Of a DNA stretch of 64,000 nt, positions 43,759 to 54,084 are shown one piece after another. The notes beneath the pieces were generated by a model that made no database searches, was not told the DNA's origin, and saw only the letters and a list, made by a program, of their open reading frames with translations. The stretch is from NCBI RefSeq assembly GCF_020623625.1, contig NC_060200.1:1-64000 (forward strand), read 5' to 3'. This stretch comes from Saccharomycodes ludwigii. Taxonomy: Eukaryota; Ascomycota; Saccharomycetes; Saccharomycodales; Saccharomycodaceae. The position numbers and the translations under genes are program-made. Every line of letters starts with the position of its first letter. Positions within the stretch are counted from its first letter, which is position 1.

Positions 43759-45325
43759 ATGCCTAGTTTAAACAAAGCTACATATCATACACATAGCATA
43801 ACCCCGCTGATTCATCAGTTTTTCCAAAAAACAGCTTTTCTAATATGCCATTCAAAAACTGAGAGTTTCTTTTCAGAGGATGAAAAAGATTTCCTAATTA
43901 TCAACAATGATAATAATAGAGCAACTGGTTTATACCAAGAAGACTTGGATTTGGAAGAATCCCTAGCAGAATGGTTACAATCTGAAGATCTCACAAACTT
44001 GCCACCATTGGTAATAGAGACATATCTAGACTTGAGGTTATTAAACTCACACCATACAGTATACCTAAGGGATAAGGAACATAATTCATGGAACGTTTGC
44101 AAAGGTGGCAAAAAAAATGAAGTTGTTTTAGAAAGATGGCTTATAGAATTGGATCGACAAACAGATAATACTTCAGTTGCCACCACCACCATTCAAGATG
44201 ACCAGGAAGAACAGGAATTCATACATAGATTTGACGATAAACTTGTTTTACTACTACGATATCTTTACACTTTAATAACACTATTACCATCAAATGATCT
44301 ATATTTAAGATTGTTAAAAAATTCCACTGGAATTTTAACTGACCATTTGTTAGATGTGAAAACTAGAATATTAAATGGGTCTAAGCCAATTTTATCTAAA
44401 GGAAGAGTGGGTTTAAGTAAAAATATCATTAGCACCTATTCTAATATGGTTAATGAATCAAATATCTTAGCATCACATTTAGAACAGAGAAGGGTTACTC
44501 CTATCGGCACACCTTTAGGCCTACTAAGAGTAAGTGTGTCCTACAGAAAGGATACCCGCTTTTATGTTATAGATGACACTGCAAGCTCTTCAGTTGTTTT
44601 TTCATCTTCATCATCTTTTTCACAACAACATTCAACTTCCAATAATAGTGTATCCCCCATAGTTTCATCGTTGAGAAGAAAATCCAGATCAAGTAATATT
44701 GGGCCAAACAGATCTGCATCTATTTCTCCCACTTCAATAGGAAGTGGAAATTCAGGGACATTGGATAATAGTGGAAGTAGTAACAGTATTAAGGGAAGAT
44801 CATCCAGTCATACCAAGTCTTCGTTGCAGCCATTTAAGGTGGGGTCTGTTGGCAGTGGTTCCATTCAAGCCATTCCAATAAAAAGAAACCCTTCCAGCTC
44901 ATCCGTTATTGCAACCTTAAGGGCCCAAAGATCGAGTAATGGCTCAGGGAATAATGGATCGGTTCCAAATACCAATTCTTTGTTAAACCCAGCGAATAAT
45001 AACAATGGTAGTAGTAACGGAGGCTCCTTCAATCATGAACAACTTAATGTCAAATATTCTTCCTCTTTTGATAAGGTTCGTCGCCATTCAAGTGTTAGAA
45101 GATCCGAAGAAAGTGCTGAAAGAAGTTTAAAGGCATTTCGTTCACACAATGAAACATTTGATAATACGACACCAACAACACTGCACCAAGCGGGTATTGC
45201 TGATTCCAATTTTAACGATGACACCAACGAATTGCTTGATTTTATGAAATTATTGGATGAACCTGGTGGATTGACTTCTTTAAGCCTTGCTGATAATAAT
45301 AATCATGATAATCATGATAATAATG

Positions 45326-45379
<54 letters not shown>

Positions 45380-46122
45380 CTAACAACAATAATAATAATG
45401 CTAACAACAATAATAATAATGCTAACAATAATAATAATAATAATAATCAACATTGGAATTCCATTTCCAATTCTATATTAAAGTTTCAAAATATGAAATT
45501 TGAAAGTGAGAGTTTGGGGGAAAGTTTATCAATGAGTGTTTCTCTATCTAATGTGAACAATGATAAGAATAGTACTACTCACAACATTAGCGATATGGGG
45601 GAACATCCCTTTGGGTTTTCACCAGCATCAAATCCAAACAGTTTAGGATATCATGAACAGCTTAAGGTTTCTATGGATCCATCGGGACACAACAGTCGTC
45701 GTACCAGCACATCAGGTGATTATCCTATCAATAAACTAAAAGGTAAAAGAAGAAATTCCAGTACTGGTAATTTTGGCTATACGAGCGATGGGTGTGCCAG
45801 TGGGAGTAGTTCTAATAACGACAATCAGCTTGCTAAAAACAATGTTACCATGAAAAATGATGATGGACAACAATTGTTAGTATCCGACGTTCTAAAAACA
45901 TCGTCACCCTCTTATTCCGTGGCTTTATTTTCTAATTCCTTCCCTAAAACACATTTAACGTCAATAGAACAATTTTCTAGTGCAACTACAATGGCTACCC
46001 CCGCACATGCGAAGGTACATAGGGCAAATGCCACAGATTACACCACTAGTGATAAAACGCAGGGTAAAGATGAAGATGACGAATTACTTTTTTTTATGAG
46101 TGACATGAATATCAACAAGTAA
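43759..46122 (+). CDS. ATG13: Autophagy initiation protein Atg13
   Basis: Regulatory subunit of the Atg1 kinase complex, which starts autophagosome formation when TORC1 is inactive. The protein has 787 residues (738 in S. cerevisiae). The N-terminal HORMA domain covers roughly residues 12-275, with HQFFQKTAFLICHSKTESFF, LPPLVIETYLDLRLLNSHHT, WNVCKGGKK, LERWLIELD and GLLRVSVSYRKDTRFYV all matching the family. The rest is a long disordered Ser/Asn-rich tail with SLQPFKVGSVGS and KYSSSFDKVRRHSSVRRSEE, conserved stretches near the Atg1- and Atg17-binding regions, where the TORC1/PKA serines lie in S. cerevisiae. A poly-Asn run with three Ala interruptions (about 45297-45450) explains the extra length. 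Neighbours match YPR185W. Confidence 0.95.
45297..45450 (+). repeat. AAT microsatellite encoding poly-Asn in ATG13
   Basis: AAT/GAT/AAC trinucleotide run coding about 40 Asn with a few Asp and His, broken by three Ala codons (GCT AAC repeats). It is likely length-polymorphic between strains. Confidence 0.9.
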
Positions 46123-46410
46123 CATAGTTTAGTTGGTTTTTTATTCTGTTTTTCTTTTCCTCACCATTTTTATTTTACAAATATTGGAAATTTTAAATAC
46201 ATCTTAATGTTGGTTTTTCTTTTTTTCTTTTTTTCTTTTTTTCTTTTTTTTTTTTTTTTTTTTTTTTTTTTCCAAAAATTTTGCATATAATATTAATAAT
46301 TTTTTTTTTTTTTTTTTTTTTAGAATATATATCATTCTACATAATCCAGCGGTCCAAAGTTAGTTGAATATATCCGCTGTTACATATCTATTAATGTCAT
46401 AACATTTTTA
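46123..46410. other. Convergent ATG13/PZF1 3' spacer
   Basis: T-rich, with CTTTTTT repeats and a T run of about 30 bases (46220-46272) and another at 46302-46321. Nothing else is seen. Confidence 0.6.
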
Positions 46411-47694
46411 TCATTCACCCTGTTTTGGTGATAGTTGGCTTTCAACTAATTCAAGTTCTTTCAATTTCAATTCATGAATCTTATGTTTCTCTATGTGTCT
46501 ATCAAATCTTTCCTTTGTTTTAAATTTTCTATAACAACCACTATATATGCAATTATATTTTTTTCCTACGGAGTGCAGCAATAATGATAGAGTAGACTTT
46601 CCATCTTTTATATGGTTTTTTAGATTAATTTCAGATCTTATGGAATCCAAATCGTTGGTACGCAACGCTGTTTTTAGAGTTGGTTTTTTTTTGTCATTCT
46701 GTTTCTTTTCAACTTCAATATTAGGCTTATTAGATAACATGTTTGTTTCTTTTGACAATTCCTGCTCTTTATATCTTAAAGCATCACCATCGGTAGAATG
46801 TACTAAATTGAGATGATTCAACAAATCATTTTTTTTTGCAAAATCTTTGACACACAACATACACTTCCAAGACCTAATCACCATACTTTCATCATGAACT
46901 GTCATGTGCATTTGTAAACCCTTTTCACCTATGCAGTATTTCCCACAAATAGCACATTTAAATTTTGGATGATCATTTTTAATATGCAATTGTAGACTTG
47001 TCCAGGTTGGAAATGATTTTGTACAGGATATCATATTACATCTATATTTGTCTTCCATATTTGGATTATGATGTTTGTCCATATGGTTATTTAAGCGATA
47101 GGGCCTTTGAAAATTTTTCCCACAAATTTGGCAAGTTAGCTTTTTTTCATGCACTCGCATTCTATGTGACCTTAATTGGGGATGTTTATAGAAACTCTCA
47201 CCACAAATTTCACAAATAAATGATTTTGTATGGGTAATTTCATGTCTTTTCAATTGTTGTCTGGTTACAACACCTTTATTACAAATAGAACAATGAAATG
47301 GAGTTTCACCTGTATGCGAGACCAAGTGTCTTTCCAAATGATGTTTTCTGGTATAGGAATTTCCACATTCGGGGCAAACAAATTGTCGTACTTCATGATG
47401 AACAATTTGTTGGTGTTCTGTTAATTGGCATGGTCGAGTAAAAACTTTATTACAGCCTTCATAATGACAATAATAAGTTTTTATACGTTTGGAAGAAGTT
47501 GCCGTTCTAGCTGTTACAGCTGAAGTACGATCGCATTCTCTAAGCTGTTTTGTTAAGCTTGAAAGTATCGTTGATGGAGGGGTTGTTGCACTTGACGATT
47601 TATTACCTTCATTTTCCTTATCAAATAACTCTAAATTTTCCTTATTAAGTGATAAATTTGTTGTGTTAGAAGGGTATGTAGGAAAAGCAGACAT
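46411..47694 (-). CDS. PZF1: Transcription factor IIIA, nine C2H2 zinc fingers
   Basis: Binds the internal control region of 5S rRNA genes so that TFIIIC and TFIIIB can recruit RNA polymerase III. The ATG at 47694 gives 427 residues (429 in S. cerevisiae); the open frame extends 19 codons further upstream but without an ATG. Eight C2H2 fingers run in tandem from YYCHYEGCNKVFTRPCQL to WKCMLCVKDFAKKNDLLNH. Then comes a long Lys-rich spacer and a lone ninth finger, YNCIYSGCYRKFKTKERFDRH. That gap between fingers 8 and 9 is the hallmark of yeast TFIIIA. The gene diverges from RPO26, as YPR186C and YPR187W do. Confidence 0.95.
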   Translation of the reverse strand: MSAFPTYPSNTTNLSLNKENLELFDKENEGNKSSSATTPPSTILSSLTKQLRECDRTSAVTARTATSSKRIKTYYCHYEGCNKVFTRPCQLTEHQQIVHHEVRQFVCPECGNSYTRKHHLERHLVSHTGETPFHCSICNKGVVTRQQLKRHEITHTKSFICEICGESFYKHPQLRSHRMRVHEKKLTCQICGKNFQRPYRLNNHMDKHHNPNMEDKYRCNMISCTKSFPTWTSLQLHIKNDHPKFKCAICGKYCIGEKGLQMHMTVHDESMVIRSWKCMLCVKDFAKKNDLLNHLNLVHSTDGDALRYKEQELSKETNMLSNKPNIEVEKKQNDKKKPTLKTALRTNDLDSIRSEINLKNHIKDGKSTLSLLLHSVGKKYNCIYSGCYRKFKTKERFDRHIEKHKIHELKLKELELVESQLSPKQGE

Positions 47695-48195
47695 TCTATC
47701 TTTGACATAAATGATCTTCTTATGCTCAGAAAGAGGATAAGATGGAAACAAAAAGGTATAATACAGTTGTGGGTATGGTTGATATTAATTTTTTGTTGCA
47801 AGTTTTTTTTTTCTTTTTTTTCTTTTTTCTTTTTTCTTTTTTCTTTTTTTTTTTTCTTTTTTAGTGATGACGCAGCAAGTTTCGAATTGATGGCAGAAAT
47901 GTTCACTTTCTTTTTTTTTTTTTTATTTTTTTTTGTTTTAGTAGAATTTCGAAATTATTAAAAAATAAAAAAAATTTTTATCTGTATTTTTTAAAAAAGA
48001 AAAAAAAAAAAAGAATTTCTTTTTTACACACAACAAAATAAACTTTTTTTTTTTTTTTTTAAAGAGCATATCTTATTTATCGAACTCAATTCCAACTTCC
48101 ATTCGATAGAAACTTTGAATCTGTGCAAAATTAAAAAAAAAGTAGATAACTAAATTTATAAGCAACGTACAAGTAAAATAAAATAAAAATCAAAA
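47695..48195. promoter_or_regulatory. Shared divergent promoter PZF1/RPO26
   Basis: 500 bases between the two start codons, dominated by T runs mixed with C (47800-47865, 47910-47940) and A runs (47984-48013). Such poly(dA:dT) tracts are usual nucleosome-free promoter sequence. No specific factor site is assigned. Confidence 0.5.
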
Positions 48196-48681
48196 ATGTC
48201 TGATGCGGAAGATGCCTTTAATGATGGTCCAGAACATTACGAAGATTTTGAAAATGAATATTTTTCAGATGAAGAATTGATAGTTGATGAACAGACAACA
48301 ACTAATAATAACAATAATAAAATAAACGGTAACAACGTAGAAAAAGATAGCGAAAATAGAACAATTATAACTGGTGGGAACGGAGAATATGATGAGATTC
48401 ATACTAGAAGAAAAACTTTAAAAGAAAAAGCCATTCCAAGAGAAGAAAGAACAACTACTCCCTATATGACTAAGTATGAAAGAGCAAGAATTTTGGGTAC
48501 GAGAGCGTTACAAATTTCCATGAATGCTCCAGTTTTTGTAGATTTAGAGGGTGAGACTGATCCATTAAAGATAGCTATGAAAGAGTTGGTTGAGAAGAAA
48601 ATTCCTTTAGTTATTAGAAGATACTTACCTGATGGATCTTTTGAAGATTGGACTGTCGAAGAACTAATTGTTGATTTTTAA
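48196..48681 (+). CDS. RPO26: Shared RNA polymerase subunit ABC23 (Rpb6)
   Basis: Small subunit common to RNA polymerases I, II and III, important for assembly and stability. The protein has 161 residues (155 in S. cerevisiae). The acidic N-terminal arm ([20 protein letters not shown]) carries a short Asn-rich insertion; from [20 protein letters not shown] on, the protein is almost identical to yeast, including [20 protein letters not shown] and [20 protein letters not shown]. The S. cerevisiae gene has a short intron just after the start; here the reading frame is continuous from the ATG. Neighbours match YPR187W. Confidence 0.97.
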   Translation: MSDAEDAFNDGPEHYEDFENEYFSDEELIVDEQTTTNNNNNKINGNNVEKDSENRTIITGGNGEYDEIHTRRKTLKEKAIPREERTTTPYMTKYERARILGTRALQISMNAPVFVDLEGETDPLKIAMKELVEKKIPLVIRRYLPDGSFEDWTVEELIVDF

Positions 48682-48843
48682 AAGAAGTTTATTAAGAAAA
48701 TATACACATATGTATGTATTAAATCGTTGTATATTATTATATTTATAAATATATAAATTACTGGAAAAAAAATAAAAATAAAAAAAAAAATGTAATAATA
48801 AACATCTTTCTTCTTTATAGGTGTATCTGGTAAAAGTATTAAT

Positions 48844-49353
48844 TTATTCAGAGATGATAGCTAAGAATTTTTCGCCTTTGAATGTACTTTTTCCTGTTAG
48901 TTTATTAACAGTTACAAAGTTTTTTAAGGCCCTATTTATATCTTCATCCTTATCAAACCCAACTATTTTTAAATATGCAATTAATTCGTCATAATCCACA
49001 TTCAGTTGGTCTGCATTACCAGCACCAACAAAACTATCATTTTCTGTTTTGGTATCATGCTCACCAAAAACTTTAAATGCCTCGATTATTTCATTTTCCT
49101 CTGGCATGTCTCCTACAAGCTGACCCATTAAAGATAAAAAATTGGTAAAAGTTACAGAACCATTAAATGGCTCCAACATCTTTTTAATATCTTCAACACT
49201 ATCAGCTTTACCTAAGCCTTCATACAATTTAAGCAAATCAGGCTCTGTTATTGTTCCATCTCCATCTTCATCTATAATTTGAAACGCATCCTTAACTTTT
49301 TTGATTTGACTTTGTGAAAAATCACTAAATGTAGTTGATTTACTATGGTTCAT
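48844..49353 (-). CDS. MLC2: Myosin-II regulatory light chain, EF-hand protein
   Basis: Calmodulin-like light chain that binds the IQ motif of the type II myosin Myo1 at the bud neck and acts in cytokinesis. The ATG at 49353 gives 169 residues (163 in S. cerevisiae) and the N-terminus MNHSKSTTFSDFSQSQIKKV, which lines up with yeast MDHSESLTF; a slightly longer frame lacks an ATG. The first EF-hand is canonical (DEDGDGTITEPD, about residues 28-39); the later EF-hand-like segments have lost most calcium ligands, as in yeast Mlc2. Convergent with RPO26, as YPR188C is. Confidence 0.92.
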   Translation of the reverse strand: MNHSKSTTFSDFSQSQIKKVKDAFQIIDEDGDGTITEPDLLKLYEGLGKADSVEDIKKMLEPFNGSVTFTNFLSLMGQLVGDMPEENEIIEAFKVFGEHDTKTENDSFVGAGNADQLNVDYDELIAYLKIVGFDKDEDINRALKNFVTVNKLTGKSTFKGEKFLAIISE

Positions 49354-49829
49354 TATATTTTGGATATGCACTCTTTAGTGATAAGATTAAAGCTATATTT
49401 TATGTATACATATATTGCATTATTTATTTACTATAACTTTATTTAATTTTTTTATCTTTTATTGTAAATTAATTTGAATTTGTTTGTAATGTTCACCAAA
49501 GGGGAAATTTTATAATTATTGTAATACAAAAAGGAAACAAATACACAGAAAAACAGGTAGAAAGGTTTTATGCATGTATATATTTATATATTTTTTTCAT
49601 GGTCAAAAAGATTCTTAATGGTAAAAAAAAAAAAAAAAAAAAACTTTCTATTTTTTATCTTTGTTTTTTTCCTCAGTATTGCATGTAAATTGTTTCTTTT
49701 CATTGCTAACCAACCACCCTTTTTTTTTTTTTTTTTCTTTCTTTCTTTTTTCCTAGTCCCATTACTACCAACAAAGGAAAGACCAAAAACTTTTTTATTC
49801 TTTCACTATACAGAAACCTTATATTACCT
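49354..49829. promoter_or_regulatory. Divergent promoter MLC2/SKI3
   Basis: 476 bases between the two start codons, with an A run at 49623-49642 and a T run at 49720-49736. No specific sites are recognised. Confidence 0.45.
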
Positions 49830-52800
49830 ATGGCATCACAGGTGAAAATATACTTGAAAAATGCTAAACAGGCTTTGCAAGCACAAAACTATGAATTAGC
49901 CGCTGATTTCTGTCACGATGTTTTAGAAGAAGATCCTAATAACTATTTTGCGCATTTATTTTCAGGTAAATGTTATGATATATTAAATTTGAAAGACAAG
50001 GGGTTAAAACATTATTTGAAGGCAATTGAAATAGACAAAAATAATGTTTTAGGTTGGAAGGGGTTATTTTTATTATTGAAAACTCACTATGATCGAAATG
50101 TTTTAAACTATAATAAGCTTTTTGAACTATGCTATCAATATTATGAAATTTTAGTAACTCAAAATAGTTCAATCCAGCCACTAATTGATTTTGTAAGAGA
50201 TTTTAAAAAATCTCATGGTGATTGTGAGAAAACATTTTTACAGAACATGGTACCTGGTCAGCATTTCGCTGAAACTTTGGGAGCGTATTTGATGAAACCA
50301 CAAGATGCTTTACAAAAACTATTGAATATAGCATTGCATGAAGAAAATAGCAAAGTTAGCACAGTTAAGGCGAAAAGGGCGATGGGACTAAGTCCAAATG
50401 ATCCTCAATACCAAGAGAAATTAAATGAAATTGTTTGGGATATTTACAAAGATTCAGAGGTCAAAGTTTTATATTCCAAACTGATTAATTTGATTGATGA
50501 CGATGATGAAAGAAAAAAATTAGAAGAAGAAAACTTTTTTTATAAACTTAAAGTTTTAAAAACCATGCCACAAGACATTAAATGGGTCCATTTCAAAGAG
50601 TTGAAGGAAACCGTAGAAGATATGGTTCTACTTAATCATAATTCAGATATCGTTTGGAATTATTATTTTGAATGGCAAGATTACAATAGTTTAGATGACT
50701 TTGATTGCTCCATCATATCCCGCTTTATCAAAAAATTTCCGTCCGATCCATTGGGAAATATTTTTTTTGGCTACATTTCGTCATCCTTTTCTAAATATAA
50801 CAAGCAAGAATTCTATAAATTGAACTCAAAAGACGAAAATGAAACAATTGAGGCGGACGAAGACGAAGATGATGATTCAGATTTTACTTTGACCGAAGAT
50901 GATATATTCAGCTTGTTATTAGACAGTGTTGCCAAGACACAAAAAAGCATTTTGTCACACCGTATATTATCAGCATATTGTATTCAATCACTAAAGTACA
51001 AAGATGCATTGAAGTTTATACAAAAGGGAATTCAATTATCTTATTTCGCCAAAAGAGATTTTGGTATTCAACTGGAGAATACAAAAAATGACTTGACCTT
51101 AAATTTAGCTCTAGCTTACACACATGTAGATTCCCCTAAAAACCATAGTGCTGCATTGCAATTATACAATAAATATCTATCACAATTTCCAGATGATACA
51201 AAGGCTGAGGTTGGAAAAAGTTTAATTTTTATTGAACAAAAGAATTGGACAGAAGCTGCGGCGCTATTAAAGCATGTAATTAAAACAGATCCAGAAGATA
51301 TGACCGCCTTATCTGATTTCTGCTGGGCCCAAATGCATCTTGGCGAGGTGGACATGGCCATCGAAAAATTTAAAGTTGTGTTAAAAAACATTTCTGGTAC
51401 AGATATTTTGTCGCTGAGAAACATTTCAACAAACCTGTGGAGATTAGCAGTATGCTATATTGAAAAATACAAAACAAAGCAGACAACTGAAAACATGGAC
51501 TATATAAATATGGCTTTCAAGCATTTAATAGGTTCGATTAAAGTTTCTGTGGATTTTGCTCCTGGATTTTCAACGTTGGGTAAAGTTTATAATGAATATT
51601 ATCATGACAAAAGCAGGGCTTTTAAATGTTATTTTAAAGCCTTTGAAATAAACCCGGGTGATATTATTGCCGCAAAATATATGGTTGGATTTTTCACCGA
51701 TAATAAAGACTGGGAGAATGCGGCTAAAATATGCCAGAGGTTGGTTGATGCTGAACTTGCCAAGAGGGAATTGCAAATGGTGAATTGGCCATACCGGGTT
51801 TTGGGTGTATCCTGTTTAGAAAGTCGAGATAGTAACGGTTCCATTGGATGGTTTCAATCTGCTTTGAGAGTAGACAGTTCAGATATTGAATCATGGATTG
51901 GTTTAGGCCAAGCTTATTTGTATTGTGGCCGTATTGAAGCCTCATATAAAGCATTTTTAAAGGCAACTGAGTTGGACTGCAATCATAATTATGCGTTTTA
52001 TTTCTTGGGTATCTCTTTGTCTAAATTATACAGATATGATGAAGCTGTTGATGTTTTTGAAAAATTACTACGTACAGACCCATCTAACGTTTGTTTTATT
52101 ACTACTTTTGCACATATTTTGAGTGAATACTCATCTATTGTGTACACGACTGGTGGTTTGTCTAGGTCTATTGACTTGGCCGTTTATTGTATTGAGCAAA
52201 TTGAAAATGCCGTTTGTATTTATAGCGTAAACAGTTATATCCTATGGAACACGTTGGCTAACTGTTTAAAAATTTTTATTTTACTACAGACAAAACTATC
52301 TCTGTTGCCCATTGAGAGACTTGTAAATGTTTTTGAAAAGCAACAAGAGATGACCAAGAACAGTGAAAACTCGTTTGAATTCAAACATAACCTAACTGTA
52401 GAAAGCTTATTTGAAAATGTTGACAATATTAAAATAGCAGCCAATTGTTTATTGTTGTCTTCTCAATGTGCCTTTTACGTTGAGGAGTACAAAAATTTGA
52501 ATAGAACACTTAGAGCCTATTTATGGTATAATTTAGGGTGTTCTGAATTGCTGGTTTATCAAATTCTGAAAGATATAGAATATGAACAGCAAGCTATTTT
52601 GGCTTTCAAAGAATCCATTAAATTTCAGTCAAATGTTGTAGATGCCTGGATTGGTTTAGGATTAGCCACATTATATCTTAACTATAAAGTGTCCCAACAT
52701 TGTTTTATTAAAGCATTGACTATTTCTCCAAAAAATTACGAAGTGTGGTGCTGTTTGTCATTATTGGCTTTAAAAAACAATGATGTTGCCTTTGCCTTGG

Positions 52801-53981
52801 AGACATCACGTAAAGCACAAACAATGAATCCTGAATCTTATAAACCTTGGTTTTATATGGCACTAGCTTTGGAAAAAAGCGGCGATAATGAGCGCGGTAA
52901 TAAACTTTTAAGGCACATTAACACTTTATCTAAGGACAATGCAAGAATCATCCCATTGTTTTATGCTAAGGCAGTCTTGGAACAAAGGATTGGAAATGGT
53001 TCAAGTGAAAAAGATATTGAATTACAACAAGATTTCACATCTATATTGCATGGCTTGGAACAATACTTGAAGAAAATCCCTGATGACATTTTCGCTATAC
53101 AATGTTCTTTGTTGGCATATGAAAGGCTGCATGATTACACAAAAGCCAATGTATTGTGTGATAAATTAACTTCTATTATTGAACAAAGTTTTGAACAAAG
53201 CAAGAATGACACAGATTTGTTTCATTATGCGGTGATTAAATCACAATTTTCTCGTATTAAATTAGGTATGGGGTCCTATGATGAGGCTATTGAAGATGCT
53301 GAATTATCGACGGGTATTCTGCTTGATCATGAACATAGCAAGTCTTTATTACTTTCTAATTACTGTTGTTTGGGTTTAAGCAATTATTTTAAAAACGATT
53401 TTGATTCTACATTACAATATTTCCAGTTGATCTTAGATAGTTCGGAAGTTTGCAAAGAATTGATATTGCTAATTTCTAAAGTTTTATACAACGTTGACAG
53501 TGATGAAACCAAAGAACTTTCGATGCAAGAGTTGGCTGATTATGCAAGCGCGCATAGCGGTGATATGGAAGTTTCGCTAACTATGGCAGCAATTAGTTTG
53601 ATTGAAAAATATAATGTTGACGATTTAAACACAATTCTAAAAGAGATTACTAGCCTACCTTTAAGCGTTTTGTGCAGAGATTACAAAAAGAACGTTCCCT
53701 TTTTGATTGAAGAATTGAACAAAAGAATTGGCACCTCAGAAAATAAGCTTGCACAAATATGGCAAAAAAGCACATTTTTTTTCCCAAATTCCAGACAATC
53801 ATGGGAAAAGTTAGATGATAAGATTGCGTACCAGGTCGGATGCAACGAGCCCAATAGAATGAACACTTGTGAAAAGACAGAACAATTGATAAGATTGAAG
53901 AACAAAAGGATGATACAAAGAGGTTTGTTTTTAACACCGTGGAACGAAAACGCAATCAATGCATTAAAAGAATGTTTTTAA
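49830..53981 (+). CDS. SKI3: SKI complex scaffold protein Ski3 (TPR repeats)
   Basis: Scaffold of the Ski2-Ski3-Ski8 complex, which feeds mRNA to the cytoplasmic exosome for 3'-to-5' decay and protects against double-stranded RNA viruses. The protein has 1,383 residues (1,432 in S. cerevisiae). Tetratricopeptide repeats run through nearly the whole length, for example ALQAQNYELAADFCHDVLEE at the N-terminus and AFLKATELDCNHNYAFYFLG and SYKPWFYMALALEKSGDNER further on. An acidic stretch (EADEDEDDDSD) lies near residue 345. Identity rests on length, TPR content and its place between MLC2 and RPC82, matching YPR189W. Confidence 0.93.
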   Translation: MASQVKIYLKNAKQALQAQNYELAADFCHDVLEEDPNNYFAHLFSGKCYDILNLKDKGLKHYLKAIEIDKNNVLGWKGLFLLLKTHYDRNVLNYNKLFELCYQYYEILVTQNSSIQPLIDFVRDFKKSHGDCEKTFLQNMVPGQHFAETLGAYLMKPQDALQKLLNIALHEENSKVSTVKAKRAMGLSPNDPQYQEKLNEIVWDIYKDSEVKVLYSKLINLIDDDDERKKLEEENFFYKLKVLKTMPQDIKWVHFKELKETVEDMVLLNHNSDIVWNYYFEWQDYNSLDDFDCSIISRFIKKFPSDPLGNIFFGYISSSFSKYNKQEFYKLNSKDENETIEADEDEDDDSDFTLTEDDIFSLLLDSVAKTQKSILSHRILSAYCIQSLKYKDALKFIQKGIQLSYFAKRDFGIQLENTKNDLTLNLALAYTHVDSPKNHSAALQLYNKYLSQFPDDTKAEVGKSLIFIEQKNWTEAAALLKHVIKTDPEDMTALSDFCWAQMHLGEVDMAIEKFKVVLKNISGTDILSLRNISTNLWRLAVCYIEKYKTKQTTENMDYINMAFKHLIGSIKVSVDFAPGFSTLGKVYNEYYHDKSRAFKCYFKAFEINPGDIIAAKYMVGFFTDNKDWENAAKICQRLVDAELAKRELQMVNWPYRVLGVSCLESRDSNGSIGWFQSALRVDSSDIESWIGLGQAYLYCGRIEASYKAFLKATELDCNHNYAFYFLGISLSKLYRYDEAVDVFEKLLRTDPSNVCFITTFAHILSEYSSIVYTTGGLSRSIDLAVYCIEQIENAVCIYSVNSYILWNTLANCLKIFILLQTKLSLLPIERLVNVFEKQQEMTKNSENSFEFKHNLTVESLFENVDNIKIAANCLLLSSQCAFYVEEYKNLNRTLRAYLWYNLGCSELLVYQILKDIEYEQQAILAFKESIKFQSNVVDAWIGLGLATLYLNYKVSQHCFIKALTISPKNYEVWCCLSLLALKNNDVAFALETSRKAQTMNPESYKPWFYMALALEKSGDNERGNKLLRHINTLSKDNARIIPLFYAKAVLEQRIGNGSSEKDIELQQDFTSILHGLEQYLKKIPDDIFAIQCSLLAYERLHDYTKANVLCDKLTSIIEQSFEQSKNDTDLFHYAVIKSQFSRIKLGMGSYDEAIEDAELSTGILLDHEHSKSLLLSNYCCLGLSNYFKNDFDSTLQYFQLILDSSEVCKELILLISKVLYNVDSDETKELSMQELADYASAHSGDMEVSLTMAAISLIEKYNVDDLNTILKEITSLPLSVLCRDYKKNVPFLIEELNKRIGTSENKLAQIWQKSTFFFPNSRQSWEKLDDKIAYQVGCNEPNRMNTCEKTEQLIRLKNKRMIQRGLFLTPWNENAINALKECF

Positions 53982-54084
53982 CCAAGAAAGTGGCATTCAA
54001 AGTCAATTGATAAATAAACATGCTATTGGGTCTTTAAATAATATATTATTTCTATGGCTCAGTTTTGATAATTAATACACAATA
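53982..54084. other. Short convergent spacer SKI3/RPC82
   Basis: Only 103 bases separate the two stop codons, so the transcripts' 3' ends probably overlap. AATAAACA and TAATATATTATT may serve as polyadenylation signals. Confidence 0.5.

Noticed and set aside
45287-45481. Ile-rich frame inside ATG13
   Set aside because: Shifted reading of the AAT tract that encodes poly-Asn in the true frame.
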